In this document: in pieces, positions 1-7,968 of the stretch
Numbering within the stretch: the stretch's first letter is position 1
Layout of the letters: each line of letters begins with the position of its first letter
DNA from: Phenylobacterium sp. CCH9-H3
GTDB lineage: Bacteria; Pseudomonadota; Alphaproteobacteria; Caulobacterales; Caulobacteraceae
Assembly: GCF_001557235.1 (NCBI RefSeq)
Contig: NZ_LSJI01000294.1
Coordinates: forward strand, 1 to 11,525
Direction: 5' to 3'
Length of the DNA: 11,525 nucleotides
Made by a program: the position numbers and the translations under genes
The notes under the pieces: generated by a model
The model's input: the letters and a program-made list of their open reading frames with translations, nothing else
Told to the model about the DNA's origin: nothing
The model's database searches: none

Positions 1-111
1 GCCGGCTCGATGCGGCGTCCACGCCAGGGCGGCCGGCGAGTTTTGGCACAGCCTGCCCCGCAACGCCCCCTGTCGAGGTTGTGGGCCGACCCGGTGGGCG
101 GCCGAAGAGAT

Positions 112-153
112 GGAGAAAGGGCGTCGGAGGCGACCCTTGAGGGACAAAGGAGG
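112..153 (+). promoter_or_regulatory. Structured leader and ribosome binding site of the primase-like gene
   Basis: The purine-rich stretch GGAGAAAGGG (112-121) leads into a hairpin with stem GTCG/CGAC (123-126 with 131-134, loop GAGG). The stem extends through a bulged C to pair 118-121 with 135-138. It is followed by a very strong Shine-Dalgarno, AAAGGAGG (146-153), 8 nt before ATG 162. The GGAGAAAGGG string recurs exactly at 3593-3602 before the methyltransferase-helicase gene. This is the most divergent of five related leaders in the window, so its membership is tentative, but the ribosome binding site is clear. Bases 1-111 hold no gene that I can support. Confidence 0.5.
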
Positions 154-161
154 CAGGACCC

Positions 162-782
162 ATGTCCTTGAAACCCATCGTCCAGGCCCTGGGCGGCGAT
201 CTCTACGATCGCGGCCTGCGGGCGAATATCCCAGCCCCTGGCCATAGCGCCGCCGACCGTTCGGTCTCGCTGCTGCTGCGGGAGGGCCGGGTGATCGTCC
301 ACACCTTCGGCGACGGCGACTGGAAGGCGGTGCTGGATTTCCTGCGCGATCAGCGGCTGATCGATGCCGACCATGCGCCGCTCGGCGGGCCCGGTCGTCC
401 AGTCGGCGGCCGGCCCACGCGCCCGACCGCCTCTCGTCTAGAGCGGCGGGACGCCGCCTTACGCCTTTGGGAGGCTGGCCGCGCCCTTCCCAAGACCCTG
501 TCGGAGCGTCACTGCCGCCTGCGCGGCGTGGAGCGGCCGCTCCCCGGTCCTGCCGTCCTGCGGCACAACAGCGAGGCCGCGGTCTCGGCCTATCGGGGCC
601 ACGGCTATCGACGGCCGGCGCTGCTGGCCGCCATCCAGGACGCCGCCGGCGCCTTTACGGCCGTCGAGGTGACCTATTTGGCCGCCAATGGCGCTCGCGC
701 GAGCGATTTGCGCCTGCCGCGCAAGACCGTCGGGCCCGCGCCGGGCGGCTGCGCCGTACGCCTGGACGAGGCCGCCGAGTAA
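162..782 (+). CDS. Primase-like protein, N-terminal part (CHC2-type/DUF7146-like), ends at in-frame TAA before Toprim domain
   Basis: This is a 206-aa product resembling the N-terminal half of the short primase-like proteins (CHC2-like plus Toprim) common on alphaproteobacterial plasmids and islands. Residues 24-37 (PAPGHS followed by DRSVSL) and 47-54 (HTFGDGDW) match the degenerate zinc-finger-like segment of this family. The usual cysteines are missing, so zinc binding is doubtful. A Pro/Gly/Arg-rich linker lies near residues 73-95. Residues 96-206 are the middle domain that normally runs directly into Toprim. The start is fixed by AAAGGAGG 8 nt upstream. The stop at 780-782 is followed at once, in the same frame, by ATG 783 and a complete Toprim domain, so this is probably one gene interrupted by a nonsense codon or split into two coupled ORFs. 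The expected role is nucleic-acid synthesis or priming for the element; that role is inferred from the family only. Confidence 0.75.
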   Translation: MSLKPIVQALGGDLYDRGLRANIPAPGHSAADRSVSLLLREGRVIVHTFGDGDWKAVLDFLRDQRLIDADHAPLGGPGRPVGGRPTRPTASRLERRDAALRLWEAGRALPKTLSERHCRLRGVERPLPGPAVLRHNSEAAVSAYRGHGYRRPALLAAIQDAAGAFTAVEVTYLAANGARASDLRLPRKTVGPAPGGCAVRLDEAAE

Positions 783-1169
783 ATGCTCGTGGGCGAGGGC
801 GTCTTCACCACCCTGTCCGCGACCGAATGGTTCGGCCTTCCCGGTTGGGCCCTGCTCTCCACGCGCAACCTGCGCGTCTGGTCGCCGCCTGACGGCGTGA
901 GCTCTGTGCTGATCGCCGCCGATCGCGGCAAGGACGGCGAGGCCTCGGCCGCGCAGTTGCAGGGCCGCCTGGTCCACGCCGGCGTGGCGGCGAGCGTCGC
1001 CCTGCCGCCGGAACCGTTCGGGGACTGGAACGAGTGGTCCGACCATCTGCGGCGGCAGGGTTCGGCGGCAATGGAGGGGAGAGGAAGGGATTGGGGGGGT
1101 GCGCCCAGGGGCAGGATGACCCTCGCCCAGGCGCTGGAGCCTGACCCCGATGACCAACGTCCAGACTGA
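783..1169 (+). CDS. Toprim domain protein, C-terminal part of the split primase-like gene
   Basis: This is a 128-aa Toprim domain in the same reading frame as the preceding ORF, beginning on the codon right after its TAA. Residues 2-10 (LVGEGVFTT) carry the first conserved Toprim glutamate (E5). Residues 45-53 (AADRGKDGE) are the acidic metal-binding motif. Residues 81-85 (DWNEW) match the end of the domain. If translated alone it would depend on reinitiation: GAGG at 768-771 lies 11 nt before ATG 783 and could help. Toprim domains bind Mg2+ in primases, topoisomerases and related nucleases. The tail after residue 92 reads through a purine-rich tract with seven G (1093-1099) and does not look like conserved protein; it coincides with the leader of the downstream gene. 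The end overlaps the next CDS by 20 bp. Confidence 0.72.
   Translation: MLVGEGVFTTLSATEWFGLPGWALLSTRNLRVWSPPDGVSSVLIAADRGKDGEASAAQLQGRLVHAGVAASVALPPEPFGDWNEWSDHLRRQGSAAMEGRGRDWGGAPRGRMTLAQALEPDPDDQRPD
1085..1107 (+). promoter_or_regulatory. GGG-N4-CCC leader element before the ParB-family gene (embedded in Toprim ORF)
   Basis: AAGGGA (1085-1090) followed by a G tract and GGGTGCGCCC (1097-1106) resembles the leaders before the PP-loop and Tat-signal genes (AAGGGA, then GGGCGAGCCC or GGGCGAGCC). The core lies 53 nt before ATG 1150, against 49-50 nt for those two leaders. It sits inside the 3' end of the Toprim ORF, which explains that protein's odd low-complexity tail. It is weaker than the other copies, and its function is unknown. 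Confidence 0.35.
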
Positions 1170-3183
1170 AGCTTCCGAATCCCCCGCGCCCGCCGCGATG
1201 GCCCGTGTCCAGGTGCGTCTAGGCGATCTCGGGCTGGCGAAGGAGAACCTTCGCTACGCCGAGCCTGCCGACGACGGCGTGCCGCAGCTCGCCGACACCA
1301 TCCTCGCCGCCGGCGTGGTGATTCCGCCCATCGTCCGTCCCGGACGCAAGGGCGAGGAGCGGTTCATGGCCCTCGACGGCCGGCGCCGCCGGTTGGGCCT
1401 CATGCTGCTGCGCGACCGCGGCGATATCACTGACGACTACGAGGTCGAATGCCTCTTGGCCGAGACGAAGGCGCAGCAGGCCGCGGCCATCGTGCTGCCC
1501 AACACCGAGCACGCGCCCGTGCACGTCGCCGACGTGATCGTAGCCATCGGCCGGCTGCGCAAGGCCAAGATGGACACGAACGCCATCGCCCGGGCGCTGG
1601 GCTACGCCGAGCTGGAGATCAAGCGGCTGGAGGCCCTGGCCGCCGTCCACCCCTCGGTGCTGACGGCGTTGCGCAAGGGCAAGCTGACCTTGAAGCAGGT
1701 GCGCCTCTTCGCCCGCCTGCCCGACAAGAAGCAGCAGGCCGAGATCGCCCAGACCGCGCTGGACGGCTACTTCCAGGACTATCAGATCCGCGCCGTCGTC
1801 GAGCGCGGCCGGGTCACCGCCGACGATCCGCGCTTCATCCTGGTCGGCATGGACCGCTACCTCGCCGCCGGCGGCCGGGTCACGTCCGACCTGTTCGGCG
1901 AGCTGCCGGACGCCGTGCTCGACCCGGAGGTCCTGCAGGCGGCCTGGCGCGAGCGCGTGCAGCCGATCATCGACCATCTGCAGGCCGAGGGCCTGGCGGT
2001 CTATCTGGGGGAAGACGGCGCCTTCGGCGCGCCCGACGGCTTCGCCCGCCTGCCCTATGTCTACCGTCCGGACCTGACCGACGCCCAGGCCAAGGCCCTG
2101 GACGACGCCCGCTATGAGGTGACCCGACTCTCCTCGGCGCTGCAGGACGTCGACCCGCAGGCCGACGACGCCCCGGCCGGTTTCGGGCCGCTGGTCAGCG
2201 CCATGGCCGCCGTCGCCGGCGCGTCGCTCAGCCGGGACAAGATCGGCGCCGTGATGCTCTCACCGGCCGACGCCGACTATGGCTTCGCCGCCACCTTCTA
2301 CTCGGTCCCTCTGCCGGCCGACCAGCTGCCGCAGGAGATCGAGGACGAGGCGGACGAGGACGCCCTGGAGGTTGGCGAGCGCTATGGCCGCAGCTCGGCC
2401 GACGTCGAGGTCCCCAAGGCCGATGTGGAGGTGGACGGCTCCAGCCATGTCTTCCACGAGACCCGCACCGACGTCGCCACCCGCGGCCTGATCCGCGATC
2501 TGGCCGACGACCCGGGCGCGGCGCTGACGGTGTTGGTGGCGCAGCTGTTCAAGCAGCTCGCCCTGCACTCGGCGGGCAGTCTCGACGCGGCCGCCCTGCA
2601 GATCTCAGGCACGCGCTACAGCCGCGGCTCCACGACGCCGATCCCTGCCCTCGACGGCGAGGTCCGCGACCGGCTCGAGGCGCGGCGGGCGGCCTACAAG
2701 GCCTCGGGGCTGCGGCCCATTCCCTGGGTCGAGACCCTCGCCCACGGGGAGAAGATGGCGCTGATGGCGGAGCTGACCGCGGTCTCGCTGAACCTGCGCG
2801 AGGCCCGCACCTCGCTGATCCGCCACGCCGCCCGCGCCGAGGCGGCCGAGATCGCCGCCCTCTGCGGCGCCGACATCTCGGCCCACTGGACCCCGGACGC
2901 CGCCTATCTCACGGTCCACTCCAAGAAGCAGCTGCTTGGCCTGCTCGAGGAGATGGGCGTCGAGGACGACCGGGCCAAGGCCCTGAAGAAGGACGACCTG
3001 GTCGCCTTCGTCGCCGAGAGCGCCGCCGAACGGCAGTGGGCGCCTTCGGCCCTGGCGTGGGACCGGACCGTCGCCGAGACCGATGAGGTCGAGACGGATG
3101 AGGCCGACGCGGGGGACGACGCCGGCGGCGTTCCCGAGACCGGCACGGACGACGCGGCGCCGGCCGTTCCGATCGCCGCCTGA
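1150..3183 (+). CDS. Long ParB/RepB/Spo0J-family protein (677 aa)
   Basis: Residues 20-110 form a ParB/sulfiredoxin-like N-terminal domain: '[15 protein letters not shown]', 'IPPIVRP', then the ParB box as [10 protein letters not shown] (75-84), a variant of the usual GxRRxxA motif. Residues 143-170 ([20 protein letters not shown]) look like the ParB helix-turn-helix. At 677 aa it is about twice the size of chromosomal ParB and matches the long ParB-like proteins of alphaproteobacterial plasmids and islands. Residues 592-635 ([13 protein letters not shown], then KKDDLVAFV) resemble a SAP-like DNA-binding helix pair. The last 35 residues are Asp/Glu/Ala-rich. The start at 1150 has GGAG at 1136-1139. 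It overlaps the Toprim ORF, implying co-transcription. No ParA partner is visible, so a role in partition is not shown; DNA binding, spreading or nuclease activity are equally possible. Confidence 0.83.
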   Translation: MTNVQTEASESPAPAAMARVQVRLGDLGLAKENLRYAEPADDGVPQLADTILAAGVVIPPIVRPGRKGEERFMALDGRRRRLGLMLLRDRGDITDDYEVECLLAETKAQQAAAIVLPNTEHAPVHVADVIVAIGRLRKAKMDTNAIARALGYAELEIKRLEALAAVHPSVLTALRKGKLTLKQVRLFARLPDKKQQAEIAQTALDGYFQDYQIRAVVERGRVTADDPRFILVGMDRYLAAGGRVTSDLFGELPDAVLDPEVLQAAWRERVQPIIDHLQAEGLAVYLGEDGAFGAPDGFARLPYVYRPDLTDAQAKALDDARYEVTRLSSALQDVDPQADDAPAGFGPLVSAMAAVAGASLSRDKIGAVMLSPADADYGFAATFYSVPLPADQLPQEIEDEADEDALEVGERYGRSSADVEVPKADVEVDGSSHVFHETRTDVATRGLIRDLADDPGAALTVLVAQLFKQLALHSAGSLDAAALQISGTRYSRGSTTPIPALDGEVRDRLEARRAAYKASGLRPIPWVETLAHGEKMALMAELTAVSLNLREARTSLIRHAARAEAAEIAALCGADISAHWTPDAAYLTVHSKKQLLGLLEEMGVEDDRAKALKKDDLVAFVAESAAERQWAPSALAWDRTVAETDEVETDEADAGDDAGGVPETGTDDAAPAVPIAA

Positions 3184-3202
3184 CCTTCGCGGTCCGCTCA
3201 AG

Positions 3203-3232
3203 CGATGGCCCGGCCTCCAAGCCGGGCCATCG
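3203..3232. terminator. Bidirectional hairpin terminator between convergent genes
   Basis: A perfect 12-bp inverted repeat, CGATGGCCCGGC (3203-3214) and its complement (3221-3232), encloses a 6-nt loop, CTCCAA. It lies 20 nt after the ParB-family stop and 22 nt after the stop of the minus-strand small gene, as expected for a shared terminator. There is no T tract on either side, so termination efficiency is uncertain. Confidence 0.7.
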
Positions 3233-3254
3233 TGCTGCGACGACCCCTCGGCGC

Positions 3255-3473
3255 TCAATGGGCGGCGCGACTGACCTGGGCCGAGATCGCCGCCCATTGG
3301 TCGAGAAGTTCGCCCTGGACGGCCTCAGTTTCCGCGGTGATCTGGCCGAGGTTGGCGAGGTGGCGGCCAAGCTCGCCCTTCGGCAGCAGCCCGCGGCCTT
3401 CCAGCAGCGAGCCGATCAGGGCGATCGCCAGACCGGTGGCCTGGACGAGATCGCTGTGCTCTGGGTCGGCCAT
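3255..3473 (-). CDS. Small hypothetical protein (72 aa)
   Basis: I do not recognise this family. A 72-aa protein is read on the minus strand, starting MADPEHSDLVQATGLAIALI. A consensus GGAGG (plus-strand 3480-3484) sits 6 nt before its ATG, which is the main reason to believe it over a chance ORF. It is mostly helical in character: residues 9-30 are hydrophobic (Leu/Ile/Ala/Gly) but interrupted by charges, so this is not a convincing membrane helix. Residues 34-70 look amphipathic, without cysteines or recognisable motifs. It is convergent with the ParB-family gene across a hairpin and divergent from the methyltransferase-helicase gene. A small modulator or regulator of a neighbour is possible, but nothing in the sequence shows it. 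Confidence 0.62.
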   Translation of the reverse strand: MADPEHSDLVQATGLAIALIGSLLEGRGLLPKGELGRHLANLGQITAETEAVQGELLDQWAAISAQVSRAAH

Positions 3474-3534
3474 CGGAAACCTCCATCTCGGTGCGGGACG
3501 CGCATACTGACCCAGCCTGGTCGGCGGCGGCGAT

Positions 3535-3548
3535 GCGTAAGCTTACGC
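3535..3548. promoter_or_regulatory. Perfect 14-bp palindrome, candidate operator
   Basis: GCGTAAGCTTACGC is a perfect inverted repeat with no spacer, located in the 190-bp divergent intergenic region. It lies 61 bp upstream of the small minus-strand gene and 115 bp upstream of the methyltransferase-helicase start. Its relatively AT-rich centre stands out in a 70% GC background. It could bind a dimeric repressor controlling one or both divergent promoters. I see no second copy in the window, and no regulator gene is recognisable here. Confidence 0.4.
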
Positions 3549-3592
3549 CCTCGCCGCGGTCGACCTCAGGGTTGCGCACGGCGTCCCCCAGC

Positions 3593-3656
3593 GGAGAAAG
3601 GGTGAAGGAAGAGGCCGGACGGGCGAGCCCGTCGGGTCTGGAGGGAGGAGCCCTCC
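3593..3656 (+). promoter_or_regulatory. Structured leader with Shine-Dalgarno in a hairpin loop, upstream of methyltransferase-helicase
   Basis: GGAGAAAGGG (3593-3602) is followed by a perfect hairpin GACGGG-CGAG-CCCGTC (3618-3633) containing GGGCGAGCCC. A second perfect hairpin GGAGGG-AGGAG-CCCTCC (3640-3656) follows, and its loop is the likely Shine-Dalgarno AGGAG (3646-3650). The first hairpin is the clearest form of the element also found before the PP-loop and Tat-signal genes. The second could hold the ribosome binding site in a folded, controllable state; that is inference from base pairing alone. Confidence 0.5.
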
Positions 3657-3663
3657 GCGGCGG

Positions 3664-6600
3664 GTGATCGGGATCCCGCCCATGAATGCGCTTCTGCCCC
3701 TGTTCACCGCCGCCGGCGACGCCACCGACCAGAAGGCCGCCAACCTGCTGGCCGCCGCCCGGGCGCTGACCCCGCATCTCAACCGCTCTCGCGCGCTCGA
3801 CCGGAAGCTGGTGTCGGGGGTGATGACGACGACGTTCGGCGCCTCCGACGCCGAGGGCGCCTGGTTGTGGCGCGACGCCTACGACGCCATCGAGGCGGCC
3901 CTGGTGCTGCAGCTGCGGCGTCTCGCGCCCCAGATCGGCCGGCTGGAGGACGCGCCGGCCGACATCGTCGCGCTGTTGGCCAACCTCTCGGCGCTGAGCC
4001 TGACCCACACGCGCCGCTCCGAGGAGCAGGTGGCGATGGACCAGTTCTCCACCCCGCCGGAGCTGGGCGCCCTGGCGGTGCTGGCCGCCCAGGTGCGGCC
4101 GGGAGATCAGGTGCTGGAGCCGTCGGCCGGAACGGGCCTCCTGGCCATCCTGGCGGAGGCCTGTGGCGGCGCCCTGACCCTCAATGAGCGGGCCGCCGCC
4201 CGCGCCGCCCTGCTCGAGGGCCTCTTCCCCCTCGCGGCCCGCGTCCAGCACGACGCGGCCCATCTGCCTGATGTGCTGCCGAGCTCGGGGTCGTTCCACG
4301 TCGCCCTGGTCAATCCGCCCTTCCAGCACCTGGAGGACCATCTCCATGCGGCGCTGGACACCCTGGCCGACGGCGGGCGGATGGCGGCGATCGTGCCCGA
4401 GCGGCTGTTCGCCGACGCGGCGACGATGCGCGCCCTGGCCGCGCGGGGCCGGATGGCGCTGCGCCTGCGGTTCCCCGACCGCGCCTACGCCAAGCACGGG
4501 ACCTCGGTTGAGACCGGCCTCCTCGTGGTCGACCGCGGCGGCGGCGACGGCGCCATCCCCGAGGTCCTCTGCGCCGAAACCCTTGCCGACGCGGCCAAGA
4601 CGGCCGCGGCCGTCGCGGCGCGGCCGACCGCCCAGGCGCGGCAGTTCCGCCGCGTGAATCCCGTCGCGCTGCTGGCGCCGAAGGCGCGCGCCCTGGCGGC
4701 GCCGGCGGGCCGGCTCGCCTTCCTCGCGGAGACCGCGCCGGTCGCCTACGAGACCTGCGGCTGGTCGGGCGAAGGCCACGATGTGGGCCTCTACCAGGCC
4801 TACCGGCTCGGCCGGGTCCGCTTGCCTCAGAGCGCGCCGCACCCCTCCCCGCTCGTGGAATCCGGGCCGATGGCCTCGGTCCCGCCGCCCGCGCCCACCT
4901 ATCGGCCGGTCCTGCCGACGAGGGTCGCTGGCGAGGGCCTGGTGTCCGACGCCCAGCTGGAGACGGTGATCTACGCCGGCGAAGCCCACGCCCAGCTCCT
5001 GCCTGGCTCGTGGGTCGTCGGCGAGGCCCCGCACCAGCTGATCCTGGTCGCCGACGACCACGACGGCGCCGTTCGCTTCCGCAAGGGCTTCTTCCTCGGC
5101 GACGGCACGGGCTGCGGCAAGGGTCGGGAGATCGCCGGCGTCATCGCCGACAACATCGCCCAGGGGCGCACCCGGGCGGTCTGGCTGTCGAAGAACGACG
5201 CCTTGCTGGAGGACGCCCGCCGCGATTGGTGCGCCATCGGCGGGAGCGCATCGGACATCACCCCGCAGTCGGCCTGGAAGCAGGCTGACGCCATCCGCAT
5301 GGACAAGGGCGTCCTCTACACCACCTACGCCACCTTGCGGCAGCCCGCCCGGGGCGACCGCCCCTCGCGGCTGGACCAGATCGTGACCTGGCTGGGCGGC
5401 GACTTCGACGGCGTGATCGTCTTCGATGAAGCGCACGCCATGGCTAACGCCGCCAGCGGCGGCAAGGGCGCGCGCGGACCCAAGAAGGCGTCGCAGCAGG
5501 GCATGGCGGGCCTCGCCCTGCAGAACCGCCTGCCCAACGCCCGCATCCTCTATGTCTCGGCGACCGGCGCCACCACGCCGGAGAACCTCGCCTATGCGGC
5601 GCGGCTCGGGCTCTGGGGAGGCCCCGAGGCGCCCTTCCCCACCCGCGAGGCCTTCATGGACGCCGTGGAGACCGGCGGCGTGGCGGTCATGGAGCTGATC
5701 GCCCGGGAGCTGAAGGCGATGGGCCTCTACATCGCCCGCTCGCTGTCGTTCGAGGGTGTCGAGTACGAGCCGCTGCGCCATCCGCTCTCCGAAGATGACA
5801 TCGCCATCTGGGACGCCTGGGCCGACGCCTATCAGCTGATCCACACCGACCTGCGCGCCGCGTTGGAGGCGGTCGGAGTCACCGAGGATGGCAAGCCCAA
5901 GTCCGGTCAGGCCGCCTCGGCGGTCATATCGGCGTTCGAGGGCGCCAAGCTGCGCTTCTTCGGCCATCTGCTGTCCGGCCTGAAGGCCCCCTCGCTGGTG
6001 ACCTCGATCCGGGAGGACCTCGCCGCCGGCCGCTCGGCCGTGGTCCAGGTGGTCTCGACCAACGAGGCGGTGATGGAGCGGCGCCTCGCGGAGATCCCGC
6101 CCGAGGAATGGAACAACCTCGCCGTCGACCTGACGCCGAAGGACCAGGTGCTCGACTATCTGATGGGCGCTTTCCCGGTGATGGCGATGGATTCCGTGGA
6201 GGATGAGGACGGCAATGTCACCCTCGTTCCGGTGACCGACGCGGACGGGCGCCCCGTGGTCAGCCAGGAGGCTCTGCGCCTGCGCGACGAGTTGGTCGCT
6301 CACCTCGCCGGCCTGCCTGCGGTCCACGGGGTGCTGGACGCCGTGCTCGAGCAGCTGGGGACCGAACAGGTCGCCGAGATCACCGGCCGCTCGCGCCGGG
6401 TGGTCACCCGTGACGGCCGCCGCGTCGTGGAACGCCGTAGCGCCTCGGCCGCCAAGGCGGAGACGGACGCCTTCATGGCCGGCAAGAAGCGGGTCCTGGT
6501 GTTCTCCGACGCCGGCGGCACGGGGCGCAGCTACCACGCCGACCTCGCGGCCCAGAACCAGCAACGGCGCGTCCACTACCTGGTGGAACCCGGCTGGCGC

Positions 6601-7941
6601 GCGGACGCCGCCATCCAGGGCCTGGGCCGCTCGCACCGGACCAACCAGTCCTGCGCCCCGCTGTTCCGGCCGGTGACGACCGATATCCATGGCGAAAAGC
6701 GGTTCACCTCGACGATCGCCCGCCGCCTCGACAGTCTGGGGGCCTTGACGCGGGGCGAGCGGCGGACGGCCGGCAACGGCCTGTTCCGCGCCGAGGACAA
6801 TCTGGAGAGCCCTTGGGCGCACCGCGCCCTGCAGGCCTTCTACGTCGCCCTGCACTTCGGTCACGTCGCAGCGATGGACCGGGAGACCTTCGAGGCCAAG
6901 ACCGGCCTGCGGCTGGTGGACGGCGACGGGGACCTCAAGAAGGCCGACGACATGCCGCCGATGAACACCTTCCTCAATCGGCTGCTGGCGCTCAGGATCG
7001 CCGACCAGAACGCCCTGTTCGCGGCCTTCGACGAGATCCTCGGCTCGATCCTGGAGCGGGCGGCGCAGTCGGGCGCCCTCGATCGGGGCATGGAGGACAT
7101 CGTCGCCGACGATGTGGTGATCACCGACGAGGAGGTGGTGCGCCAGGATGCGGTGACTGGCGCCCAGACCAAGCTGCTACGCTTCCAGGTCCGCACCCGC
7201 CGCGCGCTGACGAACGCCGATGACGCCGTCGCCGGCCTCGACGCCGATGGCGTGATCTATGCGGTCAACAGCAAGTCCGGCCGCGCCGCCCTCGTGGTCC
7301 AGGGCCTCACCACCACCAACGACGACGACCGCCTGATCCCCGCCGTGCGCCTGATCCGCCCCGAGAAGCGGACCATCGCCTCCCTGAAGGGGTTCGAGGA
7401 GTCGGCGTGGGAGGCGACCGACGAAGCGAGCTGGCGCGCGGCCTGGGATCGGGAGATCGCCGAAGCCGACCCCTGGATCACCCGCGACCTGGTGTTGGTC
7501 TCCGGCCTCCTGCTGCCGATCTGGACCCATCTCCCCGACAAGGGGACGTCGGTGCGCCGCCTGAAGGCGCCGGACGGCCGCCGTTGGCTCGGCCGCCTGC
7601 TCGACCCCGGCCAGGTCCCGGCGCTGAAGGTGGCGCTGGGTCTCTCCGATGTCGCCAGCGCCTACGGCGATCCGGCCCAGGTCTCAGGACTTGTGCTGCA
7701 GGACGGGGCGGCCCTGGCCCTGGCCGGCGGCCTCTGGCTGCGCCGGGCCAAGGTGATGGATCGCTACCGGATGGAGGTGGTGGGCGCGGCCGCGCAGCGG
7801 TCGTCGTTCACGGCGCTCGGCTGTTTCGTCGAAATTATCGCCTACACGCCGCGCGTGTTCGTGCCCATCGACCAGCTTGAGGTCCTCGCCGCCGTCTTGG
7901 CCAAATGGCCGCCTCAGACCGTGCTGCCTAAGGCCGCCTAG
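3664..7941 (+). CDS. N6-adenine-type DNA methyltransferase fused to Strawberry-notch-family helicase (1,425 aa)
   Basis: The N-terminal part has a class I SAM-dependent methyltransferase: residues 126-130 QFSTP, motif I EPSAGTG (152-158), and motif IV NPPF (217-220), as in N6-adenine DNA methylases. The rest is a superfamily 2 helicase of the Strawberry-notch type: Walker A GDGTGCGKG (479-487, K486), DEAH (588-591), SAT (632-634), SDAGGTGRS (948-956) and motif VI QGLGRSHRTNQ (985-995, arginine fingers R989/R992). A long C-terminal region follows. All catalytic motifs are intact. Such MTase-helicase giants occur on phages and conjugative elements; P1 DarB has a comparable architecture and protects DNA from type I restriction, so anti-restriction is a reasonable guess, unproven here. 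The start is uncertain: GTG 3664 (AGGAG 13 nt upstream, in a hairpin loop) or ATG 3682 (weak GGGA). Transcription probably begins in the divergent region and ends at the hairpin 28 nt downstream. Confidence 0.92.
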   Translation: MIGIPPMNALLPLFTAAGDATDQKAANLLAAARALTPHLNRSRALDRKLVSGVMTTTFGASDAEGAWLWRDAYDAIEAALVLQLRRLAPQIGRLEDAPADIVALLANLSALSLTHTRRSEEQVAMDQFSTPPELGALAVLAAQVRPGDQVLEPSAGTGLLAILAEACGGALTLNERAAARAALLEGLFPLAARVQHDAAHLPDVLPSSGSFHVALVNPPFQHLEDHLHAALDTLADGGRMAAIVPERLFADAATMRALAARGRMALRLRFPDRAYAKHGTSVETGLLVVDRGGGDGAIPEVLCAETLADAAKTAAAVAARPTAQARQFRRVNPVALLAPKARALAAPAGRLAFLAETAPVAYETCGWSGEGHDVGLYQAYRLGRVRLPQSAPHPSPLVESGPMASVPPPAPTYRPVLPTRVAGEGLVSDAQLETVIYAGEAHAQLLPGSWVVGEAPHQLILVADDHDGAVRFRKGFFLGDGTGCGKGREIAGVIADNIAQGRTRAVWLSKNDALLEDARRDWCAIGGSASDITPQSAWKQADAIRMDKGVLYTTYATLRQPARGDRPSRLDQIVTWLGGDFDGVIVFDEAHAMANAASGGKGARGPKKASQQGMAGLALQNRLPNARILYVSATGATTPENLAYAARLGLWGGPEAPFPTREAFMDAVETGGVAVMELIARELKAMGLYIARSLSFEGVEYEPLRHPLSEDDIAIWDAWADAYQLIHTDLRAALEAVGVTEDGKPKSGQAASAVISAFEGAKLRFFGHLLSGLKAPSLVTSIREDLAAGRSAVVQVVSTNEAVMERRLAEIPPEEWNNLAVDLTPKDQVLDYLMGAFPVMAMDSVEDEDGNVTLVPVTDADGRPVVSQEALRLRDELVAHLAGLPAVHGVLDAVLEQLGTEQVAEITGRSRRVVTRDGRRVVERRSASAAKAETDAFMAGKKRVLVFSDAGGTGRSYHADLAAQNQQRRVHYLVEPGWRADAAIQGLGRSHRTNQSCAPLFRPVTTDIHGEKRFTSTIARRLDSLGALTRGERRTAGNGLFRAEDNLESPWAHRALQAFYVALHFGHVAAMDRETFEAKTGLRLVDGDGDLKKADDMPPMNTFLNRLLALRIADQNALFAAFDEILGSILERAAQSGALDRGMEDIVADDVVITDEEVVRQDAVTGAQTKLLRFQVRTRRALTNADDAVAGLDADGVIYAVNSKSGRAALVVQGLTTTNDDDRLIPAVRLIRPEKRTIASLKGFEESAWEATDEASWRAAWDREIAEADPWITRDLVLVSGLLLPIWTHLPDKGTSVRRLKAPDGRRWLGRLLDPGQVPALKVALGLSDVASAYGDPAQVSGLVLQDGAALALAGGLWLRRAKVMDRYRMEVVGAAAQRSSFTALGCFVEIIAYTPRVFVPIDQLEVLAAVLAKWPPQTVLPKAA

Positions 7942-7968
7942 CCCCCTTTGCGGCCACCACGGCGAGAC

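Noticed and set aside
44..60. TTTTGGCACAG resembling a sigma-54 -24 element
   Set aside because: The required GC of the -12 element is not at the 10-nt spacing; the bases there are CC. One half-site is not enough.
1..111. Possible tail of an upstream gene
   Set aside because: One frame is open, but it shows no recognisable protein sequence and continues out of frame across the first gene's leader. There is nothing to support a call.
1014..1036. GTTC-like half-sites (GTTCGGGGACTGGAAC) as an SOS box
   Set aside because: Alphaproteobacterial LexA sites are direct GTTC-N7-GTTC repeats. This is an inverted pair inside a coding region.
3325..6864. 1,179-aa open frame on the minus strand opposite the methyltransferase-helicase gene
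   Set aside because: It is the mirror of a strongly G/C-ending codon pattern in 70% GC DNA. Its translation is low-complexity Arg/Gly/Asp-rich with no motifs, while the plus strand has complete catalytic motifs.
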